A DNA stretch of 52,865 bases from Saccoglossus kowalevskii. Lineage: Eukaryota > Hemichordata > Enteropneusta > Harrimaniidae. Under the pieces are notes generated by a model, which made no database searches, had not been told where the DNA came from, and saw only the letters and a list, made by a program, of their open reading frames with translations. The stretch is taken from NCBI RefSeq assembly GCF_000003605.2, contig NW_003151253.1, positions 615,207 through 668,071 on the forward strand, in the 5' to 3' direction. Made by a program: the position numbers and the translations under genes. This document shows positions 43,201-52,865 of the stretch, one piece after another (position 1 is the stretch's first letter; every line of letters starts with the position of its first letter).

Positions 43201-46077
43201 TAGAGAATTAAAGATATCATTACAAAATGAACAAATCTGAGAGAGGTCTACCCAAGGTACATATACACCAAGTATCAAAGCATTCAGGCTTGTAGTTTTC
43301 AAGAAGAAGTCGAAAAAGTAAAACATTGACACGGACAACGACGGACAATCACTCATATGATAAGCTCCGCTCGACAAAGTCGACAGCGGAGCTAAAAGTG
43401 GCTGCTGTTACAAGATCTGTAAAAGTTTTCTTCAAGAATGTTATTAATTGCTATATACAAAATTATTTCACTTTTCTGTGACGCAATATTGAAGATTAAA
43501 TACTGCAGGAATCTAAAAAAAAATAATTCTTTTATATTATACACTTCATATTTAAGTTTTATTTGATTTTGATTCAAGAACCAAACCTATTGTTTCTAAA
43601 GACAGATGTACTAAAGAGCTCAGCGGATTTGATTACACCAAGAGTGTCTAAACGCCAGGTCGGTTTGCAGTGAAACAAGATGAGATGAGACCTCAGGCTG
43701 CAGTATTCCAAACATGTAGTCTGCTGATAGCATCTCAAAAATGCGGCCGGAATGCCAGCACATCAGCTGTTGCAAAGGTAAAAGGTATTAAGCGAAGACT
43801 CTCGGCAGGAGACTTGCAAAATAACAGAACTGCTAATAAAAATATCACCATGGGGCAAGTTTTCTGACTCAGTACTTTCTTGCTGAGGTGGAAAAAATTG
43901 TTCTTCCTGACTTCACTGCGGAGGTTCTAAAGTGGACACACAGCCCAAGTGAATCAAACTTAATACTACTACTGAGTCTATAGACGCAGAGCTTATTTAT
44001 CCAATAAGCCAATTACAATATAAACACTTTAAACAAAAGGAGATGCTGGTATTTAAACTGTCTGAATTACTTGGTGGTATTGCTAGATAAGGCACTACAA
44101 ATGCGCTAAATTTCTTAAATACATGATTATAACTGCAAAGGTTTGAAATCACAATCTACTCTCAGGGCCCCTGCAATCTAAACAAGCTGGTCAAGGCAGT
44201 CAGGTAGTCTACCGATTTATTTTTACTGTTGTGTGATCGGTGTCTTGTTACACTGCTTAAACCTAACAAACATATCAAAAACACATCAAAACTTGGCAAC
44301 TTCATTTTTTAAACAAAATTGTATTTTATAAAAGGAATAGACAAGAAGAAAGAAAAAGTGGGGCAAATCCATCAGGTAAAGGGGAGGGTAGGCACTTTTC
44401 TAATAAGGATGTTTCAATATTCAAAAGTCCAGTAAGAAATTTTAAGTGAAGTCCACATAACAGATAACAAAAATAAGGTATTTGAATTAAGAAATTTGAG
44501 AGGCTGAAATTCCTAATTATGTTATGCACATGTAGCACCTGCTGGGTTCTAAACAATACTTCTGACATCTGGCTAAATGGAACTTACATCAATTACCACC
44601 ACCCCCCAGCAGCCAAGGTTTGAAACAGTGTCCTGTAACTGTATATCTTACTCGGAAAATGCGTGAATGTGGGAAAAGGATGTAAACTGTGATGCGAGTG
44701 AGGTGTTTGAAGCTGTTACATTGGGGTGATGTGAAAGTGACTAAAAGTTGTGATTAACCGGAGTTTCCTTAAAGGGTGCCTTTTCATTGAATTAAGTGCC
44801 GTGAAAGCACCGCTACTGAATGCTGTGTCTATTGAAGAATAGACCACGTCGTTTGCATATACCTTCCTTTGTGAACAGAAGAGCAAAAAAAAAAAAAAAG
44901 AGAGAAAAGTAAAATAAACGATTATGCCTTTATATTTTTTCACTTTCGGTCATATTAGCACCTTCACATTTGCGTACATAAACTTTGCTGCGTCAGCGAG
45001 TGATGATATGCTGGGGCGCACTTCGAGTAATTCGTTACTTGCTTCGAGTCGTAGGGGGAAAGGTGTTGTTGGAAGGTGCCATCTGTCCCGAATCAATAGG
45101 TTGGGTTTACAAAGGACAACAGCAGTAATCACTGAAAATCCAGATAAAAAGAAAACAAACAACCGCCACGGGAAGTCCAGTTGAAATCGCGACTAAATGA
45201 CCACTTCGAGCGAGCCAGGTATCGGCTAATAAAAATAAAAAATACCGGGAAACGAGGCCATTGTTGCTTGATGGGACGATTTTAATGATGATTTAAAATT
45301 GGTCAGCTTGCCTGTAGGTTTGTTGCATAAACACAGAGGTGCATTGTCCGAACTCTCACCTAAATTTAAACGATAGAACCGAAAACATCTCCTACAACAT
45401 CGGGCAGTGAGCTTAAGTAAAACGCGATCGTATATTCCACGTGAAAAAAAATGAACGTGTTTGAAAATGATGGAGGAAATTACCGGAGCTAGAAATAAAA
45501 TTCAAACAGCCTGTGTGATTATACGGCCACGTTTTCTCTTTGTTAACACCTGCAATAGATTAATTATACATTCGGCTTTCCCCTGTCATTGTTCAGCGGG
45601 CTATGTCATTGTGCTAAAGATGCAAGCCATCGCCACTTCTGATCGGGAAAGCTGAAACGTTCGAAAACAGACTCCCCTTCAGATCAAAAGGTAACACTCG
45701 GTAAATTAAAGAACCAAAATGTTTCTCCTGTTTCACAAGTGTCGTTCCATCCTTTTTTCCTCATCGACGCATCCAACAAACAGCATAGAAAGACACAATG
45801 ATGATCGAACATGCACTGTACATAAACGTACGTACGCATTGCCGCTCAGGTACGATACACATGAAAGTGTACGCAGCGGTGAACAATGTGTATACAACGC
45901 GCACCTCAGAAACGAACCTCAAAACTACGCGCAAAACTATTTCTCCGCGATAAAAGTTGACACTTACTTTTAACTAAAGATGGACTGTGAATCGGTATGA
46001 TTATAAAACTATTCGTTACCTTTTTTTCGTCTCGGGTTCGCTTGTTTTCTGCGTGTACACCTGGGTCCCTCCGCCAT
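31024..46077 (-). CDS. zeb: ZEB orthologue (zinc-finger E-box-binding homeobox repressor), complete, 5 coding exons
   Basis: The joined exons are 46077-46020, 37017-36721, 35024-32523, 31933-31766 and 31262-31024, all in frame, about 1087 residues (human ZEB1 about 1124, ZEB2 about 1214). Domains in order: NuRD-recruiting N-terminus (1-19); acidic and Gly-rich region with [10 protein letters not shown] (about 90-118); fingers at 132-153, 162-182, 190-210, 219-239 and a C2HC finger 247-269; VKKVLQIV and [13 protein letters not shown] blocks; C2HC finger 464-485; Glu-rich block 548-588; homeodomain-like 599-646 (WFENKK); CtBP motif PLDLS 779-783; three C-terminal fingers about 987-1064. ZEB proteins bind paired CACCT(G) boxes through both clusters and repress epithelial genes such as E-cadherin through CtBP and NuRD. 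The C-terminal tail is short, only 17 residues after YCKRE, lacking the long acidic tail of vertebrate ZEB. Confidence 0.96.
31766..31933 (-). CDS. zeb: ZEB exon 4, first C-terminal finger
   Basis: The acceptor is TTTTTTTTCAG and the donor CACTCAG|GTTGGTG. It encodes [11 protein letters not shown], then a basic run [20 protein letters not shown] and finger [21 protein letters not shown]. Human ZEB reads [27 protein letters not shown] at the same exon border. Confidence 0.95.
32053..32249. mobile_element. Palindromic MITE, reference copy (ACTGTAAAATAC family)
   Basis: It begins ACTGTAAAATACTTTATTTT and ends AAAATAAAGTATTTTACAGT, an inverted pair of 20 bp or more; the next inner blocks (AGCTGGAATAAATTTT, AAATTAATTCCA) are also complementary. 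197 bp with no coding capacity. It sits in ZEB intron 3 between exons 3 and 4. Confidence 0.8.
32523..35024 (-). CDS. zeb: ZEB exon 3, giant exon with N-terminal finger cluster, homeodomain-like and CtBP motif
   Basis: The acceptor is ATTACAG and the donor CATCGAG|GTAAGT; 2502 bases. It encodes residues 119-952. ZEB signatures seen: [114 protein letters not shown]. An extra C2H2 finger (Cys190, Cys193, His206, His210) stands where vertebrate ZEB has only a linker. Vertebrates spread this region over several exons, so the fusion is notable. ORFs on the opposite strand here are shadows. Confidence 0.96.
35025..36720. other. ZEB intron 2, nothing recognised
   Basis: AT-rich sequence. The ORFs seen here have no recognised homology or splice support. 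Confidence 0.5.
36721..37017 (-). CDS. zeb: ZEB exon 2, acidic and glycine-rich region
   Basis: The acceptor is TTCTTCAG and the donor CCGTCAG|GTTGGT, phase 1 to 1. It encodes 98 codons from [13 protein letters not shown] to [19 protein letters not shown] and DDENSDPS. Human ZEB1 has VEEFLQQQDTAVIFPEAPEE at this place. Odd points: a run of seven glycines coded by a GGA repeat, and two similar acidic segments ([21 protein letters not shown]). It joins exon 1 directly in frame, though a further small exon of 3n bases between them cannot be ruled out. Confidence 0.9.
37660..37840. mobile_element. Palindromic MITE, ACTGTAAAATAC family
   Basis: Starts ACTGTAAAATACTTTACTTT and ends AAATAAAGTATTCAACAGT; inner TTCACTGATTTTTGGCGAGT matches other copies. 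Located in ZEB intron 1. Confidence 0.8.
41908..42086. mobile_element. Palindromic MITE, ACTGTAAAATAC family
   Basis: Starts ACTGTAAAATACCTTATTTT and ends GAAAATAAAGTAATTTACAAT; inner CACTGATTTTTGATGTGTTG matches the family. Located in ZEB intron 1. Confidence 0.75.
42832..43397 (+). mobile_element. HINE/pearl-like non-autonomous element, family 1, copy B
   Basis: It has the same ends as copy A (TAGCTCCGCTGT at 42856-42867, ACAGCGGAGCTA at 43383-43394), but fewer 157-bp units (markers at about 42918, 43075, 43232) and a shorter ACGACGG run. It sits in ZEB intron 1. Confidence 0.75.
46020..46077 (-). CDS. zeb: ZEB exon 1, NuRD-recruiting N-terminus
   Basis: It encodes [19 protein letters not shown] and ends in phase 1 at AAAG|GTAACG. 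Human ZEB1 begins [19 protein letters not shown] with the same intron position and phase. The RRKQxxPR motif recruits NuRD in this family. The exon is far too short for an ORF search and was found by reading the minus strand at the CpG-rich promoter. The ATG lies in a GGAACATGGCGG context. Confidence 0.93.
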
Positions 46078-46641
46078 GTTCCGTTTCAATGAGTTGATTG
46101 AGAGAAACTTAACGCATGCGCAGCTTACCTTGTTGACGTCATTGATGGGAGTTCCTCGTCATTTCGTACTTGCCAGTCCCACTTTATATTTTGATAGGTG
46201 GATAATGTTAACACCATCTGGAATACGTTTACATTACGCGGAATTAACAGAGGTGCTTAAATTCTGAAAAATACAGTGTCTTAGTTCTTTATTTTTAAAC
46301 CTTCGCAATATGTACGCAAATATATGTCGTGTTTATATCATGCGGTATTTTATGCAAATCCACGCCAGGTGTGCGTAGTCGCTTTGTCTGTATTACTGCG
46401 ATTCGCGACAAATTTTACATTCACGGATCACCACAGCAACGAGAGGGGCTTGGAAAGCTATCCTCGTAAATTTGAGTAATATTGTATATCCCCGTGACCG
46501 AATTTAACAGCAGGTTATGCCCATTCGACGGCTTGTACGGACTTATTTATGGGTACTCACACCTGGACTTGTGCGGAAGGATAGCACTCCGAACGGTTCA
46601 TTGGATGCCAAGCTTCTGCATATTGGAGTCGATTGTTGACC
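46078..46641. promoter_or_regulatory. Bidirectional promoter between zeb and the RRKQ zinc-finger gene
   Basis: This 564-bp interval has more CpG than its surroundings. It holds an NRF1-like CGCATGCGCA (46113-46122), a full CRE TGACGTCA (46134-46141), and two E2 boxes of the type ZEB binds: CAGGTG at 46366-46371 and CACCTG at 46560-46565. A third CACCTG (46058-46063) lies inside ZEB exon 1. The two 5' UTRs must also lie here. Paired E2 boxes would allow ZEB feedback on its own promoter and on its neighbour. Motifs are seen; use is inferred. Confidence 0.6.
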
Positions 46642-46681
46642 ATGTCTCGTCGAAAACAGGCCGCACCTAGGTCTATTAAAC
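46642..46681 (+). CDS. First coding exon of a divergent NuRD-recruiting zinc-finger gene (ZNF423/ZNF521-like; FOG or SALL family possible)
   Basis: It reads MSRRKQAAPRSIK plus one base, then a consensus donor C|GTAAGTT. The start codon has a strong context (ACCATGT). The peptide is nearly that of ZNF423 and ZNF521, which start MSRRKQAKPRS; FOG proteins start MSRRKQSxPRQIKR and SALL proteins MSRRKQAKPQ. In these families the first 12 residues are a separate short exon that recruits NuRD through the RRK. The next exon is not found in the remaining 6 kb, as expected from the long first introns of these genes. It is divergent from zeb with 564 bp between start codons. Family level is secure if it is an exon; the exact orthologue is uncertain. 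Confidence 0.8.
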
Positions 46682-47248
46682 GTAAGTTGACTTTTTCTGC
46701 GCGATCGTAACAAAATGTGCTTCAGCGGTACACGTGAAATCGTATTTCAAAGCGATGGAGATCGGCGAATCGAGCTTACAAATCACGAAACAAATGCCTG
46801 CCTGGCTTCTTCGTCACAGATTGTTACTGATTGGCTGCCATTTTGAATACATAATGAGTTGTCCCAGGTTTCCCCACTGCACTGTTAGTACGTGTACACA
46901 GAGTTCATATGTGAAATTTACATACTCACAGCCAAGTAACAAGTACAGCATAATTTATTTCCGTAAACATATTTGTTGTGATTTGAGAAAAATTGAGAAA
47001 TCCAATATCAATATAGAAATAGTGAATTCATTTTCATCATTTTACCTAGTGTTATTAAAGTGTTTTAATTTTCCAAACCTTACAAACCTTAATTTTTTTT
47101 TAAGGAGGGAATTGAGGTAATAAGTTTTTATCTTTCTTCCTATTTCACAAATTTCATATCAATCATACCTATAATTAGTACTAACAATTTAGATGAAAAG
47201 TGTTAAAAATCTACATAATAATTATGTAAAAATGTTGGTGTGTGAAAT

Positions 47249-47457
47249 ACTGTAAAATACTTTATTTACGCTTGGAATTTATTTTTGCTATTTTCGCTGA
47301 AGAGATGATTCAGTGAGAATAAAATCCAGCAAATATACCCTTTTTCCTATATTTCACATTCAACTCATCAAAAATCAGTGAAAATAAATACCATACAAAA
47401 CACCCAAAAAGCCTTTCAGCGAAAATTAATTCCAGCTAAAATAAAGTATTTTACAGT
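47249..47457. mobile_element. Palindromic MITE, ACTGTAAAATAC family
   Basis: Starts ACTGTAAAATACTTTATTTA and ends AAAATAAAGTATTTTACAGT with long inner complementarity; 209 bp, the orientation of the asymmetrical centre is reversed relative to the 32053 copy. Confidence 0.8.
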
Positions 47458-47819
47458 AGTTTAAATTATATAGTAGCTATGTGTACTAGCTCTATCCCTT
47501 TCATATCTATCACATTAAAATAAAAAAATCAGAAATTTTATATTTTTTCTGAAATTTTTTTAAAATTTTTTATTATATATTATAATTATGTTTAATTAAA
47601 CTCACATTTAATTAATTTTCTGATTAGGTGACATCTTGAAGTGAAAACTGATTTGGATGTTTATAAAGTTACTTGTAATGTATCAGTAATCGATAGGTGG
47701 CAGTTATATTGTCAGGGGTGAATTATTTGAAAAATGGGTGGGGGTGGGGTTACTTGGAACATCAAAGTCAGGATATATTTGTTGACTCCTGTGTGTCTGT
47801 ATATGTGTGTGTTTGTCTG

Positions 47820-49040
47820 TGTCTGTCTGTTCCACTGATATCTCAAGAATCAAATGTTGGTTTTTGATGAAACTTAATACATAGATGCTCCTGGCTAGTT
47901 TTTGGTTGAAATCCGTGCATATTAATTACCTAAGGGACAACATCAAAAGTTCAATGTAGGATAAAAAACTTAATTCCTTTAGTTTTTTCCCAAACCCCCT
48001 TATCCCCCACTGAAACTTAATTGATAAATATTGACCATGGCGTCAGACTACATTCACCATTAAATACAAATTGATAATCCGACAGTAGTATGGCATAGCA
48101 GTTGGTTGTCGGGGAGGGGGGGGGGTGTATAAAAAGACTTTACACTCGGACCAAACCATTTTCTCATCTTGAATGTGTTTTTTTCATTTTCTGTTATTTC
48201 TGTCCATGATTGGATAGAAAAAAAAAGAATTACAAATACTTCAAAAAAATGTTGACTTCATTAAAAAATAAAATCGTTTTTGTAGGATGGAAACTTTTTG
48301 AGGTCAAACCCCCCCCCCCCACCCCTAAACTAAAGCAAATAAGTTTTTTATCCGACATCGATCTTTTGACGTTGTCCCTAATTTGCATGATAATTCACCA
48401 ATTTTGTAGCTGTTTCATGACTGTTCCACTGATATCTAAAGAACCGCTTAATGGATTTTGATGAAACTTGGTACAATGTACATTGATGCTCTGGGAGATT
48501 GTGCAGACCAGATTAGTTTTGGGTAAAATTCCATACATATTAATTATCTAATTTGCATAATGATTAGTCACTTTCAAGTATGTTTTAAGTACTAATCATT
48601 ACATTTCAGTGAAACTTGGTAGGTAGATGCTCTGGGACTATGCACAGACCTGATTAGTTTTGGATTAAAATTTTTTCATATTATCTAATTTGTATTATTA
48701 GCCAATTTTCGGATTTTACTCAGATATCTCAAGTTCTAAGCACATTTCAATGAAACTTAGTACATAGATGGTCTGTGATATTGTGCAGACCATATTAGTT
48801 TTACATTAAAAACTGTGCATATTAATTACCTGATTTGCATAATAATTTGTCAGTTGTTAGCTTTTCAATCAATATCAATATGAAACTTGGTACATATGTG
48901 CCATGGAACAATACACAGACCTAATTAGTTTTGGGTTGAAATCCATGCATAATAATTGCTTAATTTGCATAATAATTACCCAATTTTCTACCTATATCTC
49001 AAAAACTAATTATTGCATTTCAATAAGACTTGGTATATGA
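47820..49040. repeat. Diverged tandem array, units about 130-148 bp
   Basis: GAAACTTGGTACATAGATG-like phrases recur near 47866, 48463, 48611, 48752, 48882 and 49026. Each is followed by CAGACCWGATTAGTTTTGGG and TTAATTAYCTAATTTGCATA-like blocks. Units are well diverged, so the array is old. It lies in the first intron of the plus-strand gene. Confidence 0.75.
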
Positions 49041-49213
49041 AGTGGGTGTTTTGTATGGAATTTATTTTCACAAGTTGTTTTTGTTTTGACAAGTTGAATG
49101 TAAAATATAGGAAAAAAAGGTATTTTCGCTGGATTTTATTTTCGCTGAATCCATCCCTTCAGCGAAAATAGTGAAAATTAATAATTCCAAACGAAAATAA
49201 TTCATTTTACAGT
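49035..49213. mobile_element. Palindromic MITE, left-truncated copy
   Basis: It contains GTTTTGTATGGAATTTATTT, TTTTGACAAGTTGAATGTAA and ends AATTCATTTTACAGT. The left terminal repeat is missing. Confidence 0.65.
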
Positions 49214-51666
49214 AACTTGCAGATAATGCAGCTAGGTTGATACAGCAGCCAACAAAAATGATTGAGTATGGGATATAATGGTTAGAATGATCACAGTTTC
49301 AAAATGAGTGACTAACGTTTCCATACATAAAAAAAGTAGTGTAACATTGAGGAAACTATGGTTACTGTATTTCCTGTTTTAGTAGTGCATGCACTTACGT
49401 AAATGATAGACTTATCTGTGGACCAAATAAGCTGTATTTTAATGATTGAATACCTGCAATTTTTGGGTTATACAAGGTATATACAAGGTTATGCATTTGT
49501 ATTGGAACAAATGAAGTACAGATCTGGTTACTGAGATAGCGCAATGGTTAGTTATCTAGGAACTGTCACCAGGCAACAAAATATTCTAAAAAATCACTAC
49601 AGGTCTATAGTTTACCTCCTGCATACATGGCGTGTACAAGCTTAATATTCCTGGCCATTATTATGCAAATTAGCTGCACTTTTAGTCCTGTCAGTAAAGA
49701 AAATGCATCTAATTTGCATAATAATGTTTTTTTTTAAACTTAATTTGTTTTTCATATTGTAAACAGAGAATGCAACTTGTATTCTATAAGTTTGCGTGAA
49801 TATAACATCATCAATTAATCTGTAATCAAATTAAATACAAAAGTAAATGTTTTTCATTTTGTATGAGCTTCTTTATTCTTTGCGTGTGAGATCACAAGTG
49901 TGCCACCTTGCACTGTTCTATATGCTAGAGGTATTGTGGACTTTTGAAAAGGCACCAGTACGACCGCCATTACGTTGACAGTATTCATAATACCGAACAT
50001 GCAAAGAATATATAGGCTATGTGTGGATTTCTGGAGATATTTATTTTTGATAATATCCAACAAGTGATTAAGGGATTGAGTTATGTTTTTAAAATCGCTT
50101 CAAAATGGTATGGATTGGCAGAGTGATAATTAGATGTGGGTCTTGATTTTTTGGAGTGGAGTGGAATGATCATTCGTCTTAGAAAACAAGATATTCTGTT
50201 TTTCATAGTTACCATCTTGTACTCACCCTTGGTCCCATAGTTTCAGTTTGGAACGTTTGTTTACCATTTTGACTTTTGACATACTCCACCCCTGCCATGC
50301 ATCAATCTGTCTAATTATTCTAAGACTTCGGTATAGAAAGTTGGACCGATAGCTGAATTTAGGTTATTTACAACAGCTGGACCTTTCTGAACAACACACT
50401 TTAAGTTACGCAGTGCTCCAGTCGGTATCATGACCTCATCGACGAAATTTGCAAAAATAACTAATTTTTATCCATTAAATCGCAGTTTTAGAACCATTCC
50501 AAATAATTCAGCATGTGATAAATCTGGATTTTGGATTTACGTCACAGTGGTGTTCAGACCTTGCATGTTTGTAAACATAGCGACTGGTAGGTAAGGTAGG
50601 TCTCTGAGGTCTAAGGCTGTGAACAGATAAGATTTAGAGTCAAAACAATGATTTCAATATTTGTGCATAGATATCTGATGGGAAGCACGTCAGATGGAAC
50701 GCTCCTGAACGAAGCCATCGAATCAAGGGCATACTACTAGTGGGTTAACCAAACTATAATTGACTCATTTATGTTACACTTAGGTATTAAAGAGCTTGCA
50801 TTTGAGGAGTTATAATAAAGCAAAAGTTGATCATCGTGCATTAAATATGTGTCACAGGTTTGTTTTTTTTAGGTTTTTTGGCAGAATTTCAACAGAATTT
50901 CAATTTTCAGGAAAAAAAATGAAAGCTCATAACTACCTTTCAATTATACCACAGATAAAATTTGAAAAGCTTCGAAACTCTTCATTCAATGTTTTTTTGT
51001 GCATAACGAGTGAAAGGATGGAATTAAAAAAATACAAAAAATAGGTTATTTCCTCAACATGGTGTTACCACTATTTCTATTGCCATGCTTTTGTTAACAC
51101 CTGTAGTTAATCCGTACAATATTCTACATGCACATTTATACAAATGTATTATTTTTTCACCTTCACTGAATGACCTCGATCAGGATCAATTTTTGTATGG
51201 TGAACACACATGTCACTGCTGAATATATTACGTTTGCAAGAATTTATTTTTACTGTAATTTCAATTTTTATGTTTGGTAATAAGTTAAAAATCAAAATTT
51301 TGTTTAATTTTTGTTGTTGGTTGGTTTCACTGTTTCGCAAATGCCGATCTTTCAGAAGTGGGGGATATGATGTGAAGAATACCCTTACCTCATCAAAATT
51401 GACCATCATCAAATGTCTATAGTATATTATTATCTTTGGGAATACCCAAAAAAATACTTTCACTTTTTGTCGAATCTCATTCGACGTTTTGAGTTGACCA
51501 CGTCACTATGACCTTTGTTTGTCCTGTTTTCACTTTCAATTTCATGAATAATGCTGGAGCTTGCATTGAACCAAAATGATCTTTTAAAGCTTTGATGAAA
51601 CAAGAACAACTTGTATTGGTTTAAAGCTCAATGACAATTGAGATACATTGGGTAATAATCAAATTT

Positions 51667-52021
51667 TTATTTTTTATTTTTATTTACGCTATCGCCCCTC
51701 CTGGGACATAGGCCGTCAACCAGGTTCCTCCAGGCAGAGCGGTCCTGAGCCAGCGTCTCCAGTTCTTTCCATGTGCGGCCCATCTTCTTAACATCTGCCT
51801 CCATGTCTCTGCGCCATGAGTTACGAGGCCTTCCCCTCTTCCTTTTTCCTTGAGGATTCCAAGTCAATGCCTGTCTAGTAATATTAGGCATTGGTTTCCG
51901 TAGGGTGTGGCCAATCCACTGCCATCGTCTCTGCAAGAGCTCTGCCTCAATGGGTTGCTGATGAGCAATCTCCCACAAGTCTTGGTTACTAATTACCTCA
52001 GGCCAGAAAATTCTGAGTAAT
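51667..52021 (-). mobile_element. Non-LTR retrotransposon fragment, C-terminal end of ORF2
   Basis: The frame reads [17 protein letters not shown], then [33 protein letters not shown] and [19 protein letters not shown]. This is the well-known C-terminal end of the endonuclease/reverse transcriptase protein of many animal non-LTR retrotransposons (RRWxWIGHxLR, [14 protein letters not shown]). It is 5'-truncated, as is usual, and ends in a stop at 51667. Confidence 0.85.
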
Positions 52022-52865
52022 AATCAAAATGTATATGAAAATATTTTACGCCAGAAATCAGATGACCAATATAAATACTTAAGTCACAGTATGACAAGCA
52101 AAAATAATAATTGATAATAATAGAAATCAATATCATTAGTATCGTGGTTGTTATCCTAACTTCCAATCCCACCTTAATCATTTTGAATATGGAAAATCAT
52201 TTTGAATAATTTGACTTCAGAATGACTTGTACTAAAGTGGGAAGCCACTGGATATTATGTATTCTATTATGCTGCTTTGGGAGAACGTACAGGTGCTTTC
52301 GACCAGGTCAGGTTGGCACCAGGTTTGTGCATTAAATTGCAAGATGCCCACACAGCCCTGTCATATAGAGTCAATAAATATGTTCAATTTGTATGAATGC
52401 AATAATTTGATTGGTTCATCTTTAAATCAGTACCTATGCACTTAATTTAGTTAATATTTTATTATTAAATTTCTCTTCAATAACTTAACATTATATGATC
52501 CAGTTTATTGCTATAAAATAATTATTAATATAATACAACAATAATTACACCATCATTGGCAGGAAAGAAGCAATTAGCAAATGTTGTGCTTGTCAAGTCT
52601 GTTTTCCGAATATCAGAAAAGATTAAACACTATATGGTTATTAAGTAAGATTGATGCGATGCATTACTTCTAATGCATAGTGAACTCCTACAAATGATTC
52701 AATCCCAGTTGTTAGATATTTGGATGCAGCAGGTGGGCTGGTTTTAATAGATGTGTTATAACCATCTAGTATGGATGCTTAAAGTTTAGTGGGGATTCTC
52801 AAAAGAATAGATGGTAGATACTGTAAACTAATTTAATTTCATGCTAATTGCAATTGTAGCAGTGA

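Larger units (their letters stand above)
37018..46019. other. ZEB intron 1 (9 kb)
   Basis: It holds two MITE copies and one HINE-like copy. The part nearest exon 1 (about 44950-46019) is richer in GC and CpG and could be regulatory. I found no exon matching the vertebrate ZEB exon 2 motif (NYDNVVDT type). The open frames at 43670, 44924 and 45719 on the plus strand look like chance. Confidence 0.5.
46682..52865. other. First intron of the plus-strand zinc-finger gene (assumed)
   Basis: Apart from the tandem array, two MITE copies and a retrotransposon fragment I recognise nothing. No C2H2 finger exon occurs on the plus strand. Confidence 0.45.

Noticed and set aside
43670-43867. Plus-strand ORF with [12 protein letters not shown]
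   Set aside because: Resembles a short exon, but no flanking splice sites or homologue could be identified.
45719-45973. Plus-strand ORF near the ZEB promoter
   Set aside because: No homology, no splice context, and it lies inside ZEB intron 1. It is also followed by a stop before the convincing exon at 46642.
46076-46267. Plus-strand ORF beginning [11 protein letters not shown]
   Set aside because: It starts on the strand opposite ZEB exon 1 and has no recognised similarity; probably chance.

Overview
The window is animal nuclear DNA: AT-rich, intron-rich, full of dispersed repeats, with GT-AG introns and one assembly gap (27846-28050). Protein similarity is closer to vertebrate ZEB and TBC1D5 than I would expect from an insect. 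Together with the repeat style (tandem-core elements with CGACG-type microsatellites) this suggests a marine invertebrate. A hemichordate or other invertebrate deuterostome is my guess, but the species cannot be fixed from the sequence.

Left half, minus strand: the 5' three-fifths or more of a TBC1D5 orthologue, a Rab-GAP of retromer and autophagy. Eleven coding exons were joined by hand from 16993 down to 190, giving about 505 residues that stay in frame across every junction. Both catalytic fingers of the TBC domain are present, and the gene runs off the left edge. A non-coding first exon and promoter probably lie near 24445-24530, inside a cluster of CRE, YY1-like and M-box-like sites. Its introns carry minisatellites, a 46-bp satellite and several families of non-autonomous transposon.

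Centre and right, minus strand: a complete ZEB (zfh1/ZEB1/ZEB2) orthologue in five coding exons between 46077 and 31024, predicted at about 1087 residues. It has an N-terminal NuRD-recruiting peptide, five N-terminal fingers (one more than vertebrate ZEB), a middle C2HC finger, a homeodomain-like segment, a PLDLS CtBP motif and three C-terminal fingers. Its likely 3' UTR reaches to about 28105 and holds candidate miR-8/miR-200 family sites.

Right edge, plus strand: 564 bp from the ZEB start codon, and pointing away from it, is a 40-base first coding exon with a good Kozak context and a perfect donor. It encodes MSRRKQAAPRSIK, the NuRD-recruiting start of the ZNF423/ZNF521, FOG and SALL type zinc-finger proteins. 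The rest of that gene must lie beyond 52865. Two zinc-finger repressors that both begin with an RRKQ NuRD peptide therefore seem to share one bidirectional promoter. I consider this the most interesting observation in the window.

The other long stretches hold repeats: two HINE/pearl-like families with tandem cores, microsatellite and terminal hairpin; a palindromic MITE starting ACTGTAAAATAC in at least six copies; a 140-bp tandem array; and a non-LTR retrotransposon fragment. Two inverted copies of one HINE-like family closely flank a block of four TBC1D5 exons.
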